This document shows positions 55,507-64,000 of a stretch of DNA of 64,000 nt, one piece after another. Both the position numbers and the translations under genes were made by a program. Under the pieces are notes generated by a model that saw only the letters and a list, made by a program, of their open reading frames with translations, did not search any database and was not told the DNA's origin. Numbering within the stretch: position 1 is the stretch's first letter; every line of letters begins with the position of its first letter. The stretch is from Hordeum vulgare subsp. vulgare (lineage: Eukaryota > Streptophyta > Magnoliopsida > Poales > Poaceae), in contig NC_058519.1 in assembly GCF_904849725.1 (NCBI RefSeq), positions 578,206,676-578,270,675 on the forward strand. Direction: 5' to 3'.

Positions 55507-57051
55507 TGCTACGGCAACAGACAACGGCTCCAGAAATTGACACGTTGACGGAGACTGGGCTTGCATTGGTTTTTCCCTTGAAGAGGAAAGGGTGATGCAA
55601 CACAGGAGCAGTAAGTATTTCCCTCAGTTTGAGAACCAAGGTATCAATCCAGTAGAAGAATCTCGTCAAGTCCAGAGTACCTGCGCAAACACAAAAGAGC
55701 TTGCACCCAATGATTTAAAGGGGTTGTCAATCCCTTCAAGATTGATTGCAAAGTGAGATCTGAAGGCGAAAAGTGCAACGAAGTAAAAAGTGTAAGGCTG
55801 AAAATATGGTGTGGATTAGACCCGGGGGCCATAGTGTTCACTAGAGGCTTCTCTCAAAATAGCAAGTATTACGGTGGGTAAACAAATTACTGTCGAGCAA
55901 TTGATAGAACCGCGCAAAGTCATGACGATATCTAAGGCAATGATCATACATATAACCATCACGTCCGAGACAAGTAGATCGATACTTTCTGCATCTACTA
56001 CCATTACTCCACACATCGACCGCTATCCAGCATGCATCTAGTGTATTGAGTTCATGACGAACAGAGTAACGCCTTAAGCAAGATGACATGATGTAGAGGG
56101 ATAATCTCAAACCAATGATGAAAACCCCATCTTTTTACCCTTGATGGCAACAACACGATGCGTGCCTCGCTACCCCTTCTGTCACTGGTGAGGTCACCGC
56201 ACGGTATGAACCGAAAACCAAGCACTTCTCCCATTGCAAGAATCATAGATCTAGTTGGCCATACAAAACCCACAACTCGAAGAGAATTACAAGGATATGA
56301 AATCATGCATAAGAGAGATCAGAAGAAACTCACATAAGATACATAGATAATCTGATCATAAATCCACAATTCATCGGATCTCGACAAACACACCGCAAAA
56401 CAAGATTACATCGGATAGATCTCCATGAAGATCATGGAGAACTTTGTATTGAAGATCCAAGAGAGAAGAAGCCATCTAGCTACTAGCTATGGACCCGTAG
56501 GTCTATGGTGAACTACTCACGCATCATCGGAGAGGTCATGGTGTTGATGAAGAAGCCCTCCGGATCCGAACCCCTCCTCCGACAGGGCACCAGAACATTC
56601 CCCAGATGGGATCTTGCGGAGACACTAGCTTGCGGCGGCGGAAAAGTACTTTCGATGATCTCCTGGTTTTTTCTGGGATTTTAGGGCATATATAGGCGGA
56701 AAACCTAGGGCAGAGGTGGCCCAGGGAGCCCACAAGCCAGGGTGGTGTGGTCCCCGTGGCCGCGCCATGAGGGCTTGTGGGGACCCTACAGGCCCCTCCC
56801 TTGATTCTCCGGCTTCCCAATCTTTTTCAGATTCGAAAAAAATCTTTTTGGCAGTTTCATTCCGTTTGGACTCCGTTCAAAATCCTCATCTGAAAGGGTT
56901 CAAAAACATGGAAAAAACAGGAACTGGCACTTGGCACTGAATTAATAGGTTAGTCCCAAAAAAATATATAAAAGGCATACAAAACATCCAAAGTTTCACA
57001 AGATAATAGCATGAAACCATAAAAAATTATAGATACGTTGCAGACGTATCA
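55507..57051 (-). mobile_element. 5' LTR of the 12.7-kb element
   Basis: The 1545-bp LTR starts TGATACGTCTGC on the minus strand and ends TTGCCGTAGCA. It is undisturbed. Recurring pseudo-ORFs at 55644-56306 belong to the LTR. Confidence 0.9.
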
Positions 57052-57074
57052 TTGCCCAATTGTGATCTGTTTAC

Positions 57075-60014
57075 TGCTACTTCTCAAACAATAGCGCCAG
57101 AAATTGTCACGTTGATGGAGACTTGGCTTGCATTGGTTTTTCCCTTGAAGAGGAAAGGGTGATGCAGCACAGGAGCAGTATGTATTTCCCTCAGTTTAAG
57201 AACCAAGGTATCAATCGAGTAGGAGAATCTTGTCAAGTCCAGAGTAACTGCGCAAACACAAAAGAGCTTGCACCCAACGCTATAAAGGGGTTGTCAATCC
57301 CTTCAAGATTGATTGCAAAGTGAGATCTGAAGGCGGAAAGTGCAATGAAGTAAAAGAGTAAGGCTGAAAATATGGTGTGAACTAGACCCGAGGCCATAGT
57401 GTTCACTAGAGGCTTCTCTCAAAATAGCAAATATTACGGTGGGTGAACAAATTACTGTGGAGCAATTAATAGAACCATGCAAAGTCATGACGATATATAA
57501 GGCAATGATCATACATATAGGCATCACGTCCGAGACAAGTAGACCGATACTTTCTGCATCTACTTCTATTACTCCACACATTGACCGCTATCCAGCATGC
57601 ATCTAGTGTATTGAGTTCATGACGAACAGAGTAACGCCTTAAGCAAGATGACCTGATGTAGAGGGATAAACTCAAACCAATGATGAAAACCCCATCTTTT
57701 ACCCTTGATGACAACAACACGATGCGTGCCTCGCTACCCCTTCTGTCACTGGGTGAGGTCACCGCATGGTATGAACCCAAAACCAATCACTTCTCCCATT
57801 GCAAGAATTGTAGATCAAGTTGGCCAAACAAAACCCACAACTCGAAGAGAATTACAAGGATATGAAATCATGCATAAGAGAGATCAGAAGAAACTCAAAT
57901 AAGATTCATAGATAATCTGATCATAAATCCACAATTCATCGGATCTCGACAAACACACCGCAAAAGAAGATTACATCGGATAGATCTCCATGAAGATCAT
58001 GGAGAACTTTGTATTGAAGATCCAAGAGAGAGAAGAAGCCATCTAGCTACTAGCTATGGACCCGTAGGTCTATGGTGAACTACTCACGCATCATCGGAGA
58101 GGTCATGGTGCTGATGAAGAAGCCCTCCGTATCCGAATCTCGCCTCTGGCACGGCATCAGAACGTGTCCCAGATGGGATCTTGCGGAGACAGAAGCTTGA
58201 GGCGGCGGAAAAGTATTTTCGTGGATCCCCTGATTTTTAGGGATTTTAGGGAATTTATAGGCGAAGGAGTGATACGTCTCAAACGTATCAATAATTTTTG
58301 ATGGTTTCACGCTGTTATCTTGTCTTCTTTGGATGTTTTATGTACCTTTTATATCTTTTTTGGGACTAACTTATTAATTCAGTGCCAAGTGCCAGTTCCT
58401 GTTTTTCTGTGTTTTTGACTCTTTTCAGATCTGATTTTGGAACGGAGTCTAAACGGAATAAAAATCCCGAAATGATTTTTTCCCGAACGGAAGAAGATCA
58501 GGGGGCCTTTGGCCAAGCCAGGTGGGCTCCAGGGAGCCCACAAGCCCCCACTCGGCCACCAAGGGGAGGTGGCGGTGTCAGGGCTTGTGGCCTCCCTGGC
58601 CGCCCCCTGACCTAGATCATTGGCCTATATATTCCCAAATATTCAACAGCAAAATCAGCGGAGCCTCGAAAATACTTTTCCGCTGCCGCAAGATTCCGTT
58701 TCCACGAGATCTCATCTGGAGACCCTTCCCGGCGCCCTGCCGGAGGGGACTTTGGAGTTGGAGGGCTTCCTCATCATCATCATCGCCCCTCCAATGACTC
58801 GTGAGTAGTTCACTTCAGACCTACGGGTTCGTAGTTAGTAGCTAGATGGCTTCTTCTCTCTCTTGTATCTTCCATACAAAGTTCTCCATGATCTTCATGG
58901 AGATCTATCCGATGTAATCTTCTTTGGCGGTGTGTTTGTCGAGATCCGATGAATTGTGGATTTGTCATCAGATTATCTATAATATATATTTGAGTCTTTG
59001 CTAATTTCTTATATGCATGATTTGATATCCTTGTAAGTCTCTCCGAGTCTTGGGTTTTGTTTGGCCAACTAGACCTATGATTCTTGCAATGGGAGAAGTG
59101 CTTGGTTTTGGGTTCTACCATGTGGTGACCTTTCCCAGTGACAGTAGGGGCAGCAAGGCACACATCAAGTAGTTGCCATCAAGGGTAAAAAGATGGGGTT
59201 TTTATCATTGGTTTGAGATTATCCCTCTACATCATGTCATCTTGCTTAAGGCGTTACTCTGTTCTTATGGACTTAATACACTAGATGCATGCTGGATAGC
59301 GGTCGACGTGTGGAGTAATAGTAGTAGATGCAGAAAGTATCGGTCTACTTGTTTTGGATGTGATGCCTATAGATATAATCATTGCATAGATATCGTCATG
59401 ACTTTGCGCGGTTCTATCAATTGCTCGACAGTAATTTGTTCACCCACCATCTACTTGCTTTCATGAGAGAAGCCACTAGTAAACACTACGGCCCCCGGGT
59501 CTATTCACATCCATCGTTTACATCTCCGCTTTTACTTTGTTTTATTACTTTGTTGCTTTCAGTTCTCACTTGGCAAACAATCTATAAGGGATTGACAACC
59601 CCTTCATAGCGTTGGGAGCAAGCTTTTGTGTTTGTGCAGGATCTTGTGATACTCCTCCACCGGATTGATACCTTGGTTCTCAAACTGAGGGAAATACTTA
59701 CCACCGCTGTGCTACATCACCCTTTCCGCTTCGAGGGAACACCAACGCAAGGCTCCAAGGCCACGGGGGAAATCCTTTGCATACTTTCCTAGGAAGTCCC
59801 TTAAGGCGTAGCCGCAGCTGAAGGATTCCTGGTGCCGTCGACACGACTATTCTTGGCGCCGTTGCAAGTGAAGCACAACTGACATCAAGGAGCTAGGGCA
59901 GGGGAGGCCCAGGGAGCCCACAAGCCTGGGAGGCGCGACCCACCCTGGCCGCACCATGGGGGCTTGTGGCCTCCCCCGGGACCCCCTGCCTTGGTTCCCA
60001 AGCTTTCTGCGTAT
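57075..60014 (-). mobile_element. LTR related to the 55507 family, twice interrupted
   Basis: On the plus strand it opens TGCTACTTCTCAAAC (LTR end on the minus strand), runs to 58269, is cut by a solo LTR, and continues at 59893-60014. There a second LTR begins at 60015. The start of this LTR lies outside the window, so its TSD (left flank TTTAC) cannot be checked. Confidence 0.8.
58270..59887 (+). mobile_element. Solo LTR with TSD AGGAG
   Basis: The 1618-bp LTR starts TGATACGTCTCAAACG and ends AACTGACATCA. AGGAG occurs at 58265-58269 and 59888-59892. It is in plus orientation, opposite to the LTR it sits in. Near its end two primer-site-like motifs occur (CTGGTGCCGTCG and TTGGCGCCGTTGC). 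Confidence 0.92.
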
Positions 60015-60638
60015 TAATACGTCTCCGTCGTATCTACTTTTCCGAACTCTTTTGCCCTTGTTTTGGACTCTAATTTGCATGATTTGAATGGAACTAACCC
60101 GTACTAACGTTGTTTTCAACAGAATTGCCAAGGTGTTGTTTTTGCGCAGAAATAAAAGTTCTTGGAATGACCTGAAAATTTACGGAGAATTTTTCTGGAA
60201 TTTATGAAAAATACTGGCGCAAGAATCAACGGAGGAATTGGAGCCGTGAGCCCACAAGCCCACCAGGCGCGGGGCCCCCTGGCTGCGCCTGGCAGGCTTG
60301 TGGAGCCCACGACGCTCCACTGCCTCCAAATCCAGCTCTATTTAGTCCGTATCGCCCGGAAAAAATCAAGGAGAAGGTTTCATCGCGTTTTACGATACGG
60401 AGGCGTCGGCACCTCCTGTTCTTCATCTGGAGGGCAGATCTATAGTGTGTTCTGGGCTCCGGAGAGGGGAAATCGTCGCCATCGTCATCATCAACCTTCC
60501 TTCATCGCCAATTCCATGATTCTCTTAAACCGTTCGTGAGTAATCTCATCGTAGGCTTGCTGGACGGTGATGGGTTGGATGAGATCTATCATGTAATCGA
60601 GTTAGTTTTGACGGGGATTGATCCCTAGTATCCACTAT
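60015..60638 (+). mobile_element. Front part of an LTR of the 29607 family
   Basis: It starts TAATACGTCTCCGTCG, where the expected second base G is A. It matches the 29607 and 46992 LTRs up to ATCCACTAT at 60638, where the Sirevirus LTR begins. The uninterrupted sequence is seen near 30222. Confidence 0.85.
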
Positions 60639-62052
60639 TGAAAGTGCGTTATATCGACTAGAGGGGGGTGAATAGGAGAATTTTAGAATTTCATCACTGA
60701 GGAAATTCCTTTTGAGGAAATTCCTCACTGATGACTAACTTACAGCGGAAACAGTAAAGGATCAGGAGTGCAAAGTTTCACTACAACAGTTTTTCAGAAT
60801 GAAGAATATGAAAACAGTTTGCACAGTATGCAGGGACGCAGAAAATAGATGAGGATAAGCTTGCGTGAAGAATTTGGGGTTGAGGAATTTCAGAGAAAGT
60901 CTTCAGCAAATTCTTCAAATAGTGATAGTGCAAATCATCAACACACAATCTGAGGAATATAAAGAGTTGAGGAAATAGAACCCGTTTCATAGTGAAGACA
61001 ATGGTTGATGACCCGGTTCCAACTGTTGTGACAGTTGTACATCTGGTTTGGAGCGGCTTGGTATTGAAACCAAAGGACACACAGTCCTGGGACACACAGT
61101 CCCTACCGTATTCTCCTTGGGCTAAGAACACACAGTGCTCGCCCAACACTCGTGGTAAGTCTTCAGGGCAGACTTCCAAACCCTCACAAACTTGGTCACC
61201 TGGCGATCCACAATTGATTGTTGGATTGCTCTAGACCATGACGCCTAACCGTTTGGAGGATGCACAGTCCTCAAAGGTAAAAGGCTTCAGTCCCACACGT
61301 GAACAACTTCTTCGGTGATGCTCAATCACTTGGTTTCGGTTTGTGGTTTGGTGTTTGGGGTATTTCCTCACTAATGAATTACTCTCGAAGACTCTGAGGA
61401 ATTTGGGTTGCTCTTATGACAAGTGTTAGTTTCTAACGGAGCAGCCAACCAGCTAATGGTTGTGGGGGCGGCTATTTATAGCCTGGGAGCATCCCGACAT
61501 GATTTGACATTAATGCCCTTAAATAATATGACCGTTGGTGTGGATAAGACCAATGATGTGGCGTGGCTATCGATAACGGTCGGGACCCTCAACTGTGAGA
61601 GTCCTCATGTCTCTCATATTCCTCACTTGAGGCTTTTGGTAGGATTAGGCTTGGGTTGAGCATCATGAGGAAATTCATTCCAATGTGTTACCTTGACCCC
61701 CTTTAACAGTACGATGTTCCTATTACTCAAGTGTGAAGAAAATAAAACAAAAAGGATAAATCTTGATGCTTCAAAGTCTTCAGATGGATATTCTTTAGGA
61801 CACACCGAATTCCTCAATTTCAATATCTTCATGAGGAATATCAATTTCATCGCAAATTCTTTGCGATGCAATTTTTCATCTTCAGACCAATTTCTTCAAC
61901 CGAAGATATACATTTTAGGGGTCAATATTCATCGAATATTTCAAACTCCTCAGCGACTTATAGATCTTGTGTACACTCAAGAACACATTAGATACTTAAC
62001 CTATAAGTCTTCAAACCACCAAAATCACTAAGGGGCACTAGATGCACTTACA
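60639..62052 (-). mobile_element. Sirevirus 3' LTR
   Basis: The 1414-bp LTR starts TGTAAGTGCATC at 62052 on the minus strand and ends CGCACTTTCA. A TATA box (GGCTATAAATAGCC) lies at about 61471-61483. It matches the truncated LTR at 1229-2301. Confidence 0.88.
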
Positions 62053-62531
62053 ATCTCCCCTTTTTTGGTGGTTGATGACAATTAGGTTAAGTCTTCAACG
62101 GGAATAAACATATGAAGTGTAAATAAATATTTGAGGAATTTGAAATCAAGATTCAGAGAGACTCCCCCTGAAGATCTGCATATCTTGAGGATTTTGCTTT
62201 TCACGGCAAATGCACATTGATGATTTATATCATGGAGATCTCCCCCTGAGTCTTGTAAATCATGCATACATACGACATATAGTATGAAGAAATTGAGGAT
62301 GCATGATGACAAATGGTATCTGAAGAATTCCAGCATGTGTGCATTAAATTTTTGAGGAATAAGCATGCGAAGAAAAACGTTCAAAAGCGTCAGAGTACCA
62401 TCGGGCTTAAGTTACAACTCATTACATAAAACACTTCAGAAGAGCCAAGAGTTTGTAACTTAGTATAGTTTATAAGCCCCCAAAATATCCCGCGTGAAGA
62501 CTAACTCTCAAGTTTCTCCCCCTTTGTCACC
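62053..62531 (-). promoter_or_regulatory. Four polypurine tracts upstream of the Sirevirus 3' LTR
   Basis: Runs of the AGGGGGAG type on the minus strand occur at 62053-62066 (next to the LTR), 62162-62169, 62239-62250 and 62513-62531. Multiple conserved polypurine tracts in this region are a known hallmark of Sireviruses. The one against the LTR should be the functional primer. Confidence 0.8.
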
Positions 62532-62576
62532 AAGTGACAAAAAGGACAAACTGAGGACTAACACCCGTGAAGACTT

Positions 62577-63822
62577 TCACTCCTTGGCAGTTGAGGAAGA
62601 CGCGTGAGGATTCTTGGGAGTAGACTTCCTCCTTAGACCGGTGGCAGTGTCTTGTTGATCTTCATCAGATTCAGTAGTGCGGAATGAAGAAAACGAACTG
62701 TCCTCAAGGTCTGGAACTGGAATTGGCCTGAATTTCTTCTTTGGTGGCCACGACCAGTCGAAGTCCCGCACAAACTCCAATTCTTCAAGTTCTGCTGGAG
62801 TCTTCAAATGAGCCAGTGTAGCCCAGGTGCGATCAAAAACCTCATGAAGATAATGATGGTTAAGCTTCACAACATTCTGCGTTTCATTGAGGGTTTTCAC
62901 AATGGCGCCGAACTGGCGTTTGACCCACTTGTGATTCCGATCCACCTTCCAGTGAAGACTGAGAAGAAGCTCTCTGGTATTCAGCACCCTAGGAGCAACA
63001 GGACTTGGAGGATGGGTTTCAGTGTCATCCCATGAGGAATAAGCTTCGGGCTCTCTGAACTGGCCATCAAGGGGGCGACTGCCTTCATCTATGACAGACT
63101 TGCCTTTTCCTTCAATAGGCTTGAAAGTCTTCTTGTTGACCCTTATAGGAGGCATATAACCGATATGGTTATTGAAATCAGCGTTATAGTTGATGCCTGA
63201 CCTGGTTTTGATGAATCTCATGATCCATGGAGCATATATCTTGTGGTCAAAAGGAGCCATAGCATTTTCGGCCAAAGTCCTCAAGAAGAAATCATGAATG
63301 TTGATGGGAATGCCATGTGTGATGTTGAAGAGGATATTCTTCATGATGCCTACGACGTCTTCTTCATCATCTTGGCCCTTGATTGGCGCAAGAACGCTGC
63401 ATAGGATTCTGTAAACCGTCATGGGTTCATATTTCAGCTCATGGACCAGGAAGGTTGTTCTTGGTGGTTGCCCCTTAGCCAAAGGCTTCATGAGGACATC
63501 CATCAGCTTGTTAGCCAGCTCACGTTCATCATATAGCTTCACTGCCTGCTCTGAGGGGAATTGATACTGGTAGTTCACGCAGCAGCTCATTGGCAGGAGC
63601 CTTGAAGTGTGTGGTTTGTGTCATCCAATCCAGCACACATGTGTTGATGTCTGTTCGATCTCCTGAGATGTGAAGAGTTCCATAGAATTGAAGAATGAGC
63701 TCACTATTCCAATCACAGATATCCGAGGACATTGGGAGGAGTCCAGCTTCAAAAAGGACGTTGAGGACTGGAGCAAAGCATGGAATTTCTTCAAGCTCAA
63801 CGTGAGGAATGTGCCTGTGCTA
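62577..63822 (-). pseudogene. Sirevirus env-like/accessory gene, C-terminal part
   Basis: An open frame of 337 codons (63590-62577) is preceded, in another frame, by the segment around W-N-S-E-L-I-L-Q-F-Y-G-T-L (63732-63600), so there is a frameshift near 63590. That upstream frame meets TAG at 63822-63820. The 337-codon part includes I-Y-A-P-W-I-M-R-F-I-K, shared with the decayed copy at 31182-31619, and a basic, Ser/Glu-rich tail (R-R-K-S-T-P-K). It lies between pol and the 3' LTR, the env-like position. The conserved part resembles the domain called putative plant transposon protein. No signal peptide or membrane segment is evident, so envelope function is not supported. Confidence 0.75.
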
Positions 63823-64000
63823 GAAAATCTTGTTTCTTCCACACAACACAAAGGCATAGTAGTTTAGTTGTGTCCTTGTCCAAAACTTCAGATGCCTGAT
63901 GTGAGGCTTGTCATAGGGATTTTCTACGATGAAGAACATGCGTTCTTCAAAGAAGGACTCCTTTTGAAACTTTGGCCGCTTGGAGAACGGTTGACGTTGC

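Larger units (their letters stand above)
44325..57051 (-). mobile_element. 12.7-kb non-autonomous gypsy element with nested insertions, TSD TTGCC
   Basis: On the minus strand: 5' LTR 57051-55507, tRNA-Asp primer site 55496-55479, broken ORF 55274-54525, non-coding interior, and 3' LTR 49031-44325. TTGCC is present at both sides (44320-44324 and 57052-57056). Two later insertions lie inside it: a gypsy element at 45538-48700 in the 3' LTR and a 3.07-kb solo LTR at 50661-53728 in the interior. A deletion removed the polypurine tract and about the first 13 bases of the 3' LTR (junction near 49031). Over about 500 bases the LTRs differ at about 23 sites (4.6 percent by my count). Confidence 0.9.
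60639..64000 (-). mobile_element. 3' end of a Sirevirus (Maximus-like) copia element, running off the window
   Basis: Contents on the minus strand: an env-like region (from beyond 64000 to 62577), a non-coding stretch with four polypurine tracts, and the 3' LTR (62052-60639). The left flank ACTAT (60634-60638) should be the TSD. Its partner is outside the window. Gag, pol and the 5' LTR are also outside. Confidence 0.85.

Noticed and set aside
62577..63590. True viral envelope protein
   Set aside because: The position fits the env-like gene of Sireviruses, but no signal peptide, membrane segment or glycoprotein-like features are visible.

Overview
This window contains only plant intergenic DNA. 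I see no convincing host gene, rRNA, tRNA or CRISPR array. It is a dense nest of LTR retrotransposons. The types present (a BARE/WIS/Angela-type copia LTR of about 1.8 kb, Maximus-like Sireviruses, TGATACGT...-type gypsy LTRs with a tRNA-Asp primer site, and a Tat-lineage gypsy element) point to a large-genome grass of the Triticeae (wheat, Aegilops, barley, rye group). Family names are from memory and tentative. Boundaries given with target-site duplications (TSDs) are read directly from the bases.

Layout, left half. 1-1228 is unclassified, with a 77-bp tandem repeat. 1229-2301 is a truncated Sirevirus LTR. 2302-20091 is a minus-strand Angela-type copia element (3' LTR, RT/RNase H, integrase, protease, gag and leader), split by a nearly complete Tat gypsy element at 7188-18952 (TSD ATAAC). 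That element has 556-bp LTRs, gag-pro and pol separated by one in-frame UAG, a 70-bp hairpin-rich tandem array, and a separate antisense gene at 17875-14428. The antisense gene reads as six exons with matching splice phases and its own TATA box. 20092-27548 is a non-autonomous gypsy element with a broken ORF of about 450 codons. A TSD-less LTR (27549-29091) and the 3' end of another element (29092-31014) follow.

Layout, right half. 31015-42018 is a decayed minus-strand Sirevirus, interrupted by an LTR at 34295-36749 that itself holds a solo LTR at 35516-36573 (TSD GTTTT). 42022-42950 is a PIF/Harbinger-like transposase remnant. An LTR starting at 43103 was split by a 12.7-kb element at 44325-57051 (TSD TTGCC). 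That element carries a smaller element in its 3' LTR (45538-48700, TSD AGGTG) and a 3.07-kb solo LTR in its interior (50661-53728, TSD TGAAT). Next come an LTR at 57075-60014 holding a solo LTR (58270-59887, TSD AGGAG), a further LTR piece (60015-60638), and the 3' end of a Sirevirus running off the window (60639-64000).

How it fits together. The window is a stack of insertions into insertions, ordered by who interrupts whom, and most coding regions carry stops, frameshifts or lost catalytic residues. The Tat element is the best preserved and among the younger insertions (about 14 mismatches between its two LTRs). Its most unusual property is a heptamer, CCGAGTG or its complement CACTCGG, scattered through gag-pol in all three reading frames far above chance. 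The same heptamer forms the stem of a hairpin in every unit of the 70-bp array. With the antisense spliced gene, this is the best candidate for an undescribed system: a DNA or RNA recognition motif used by the element or by a protein it encodes.
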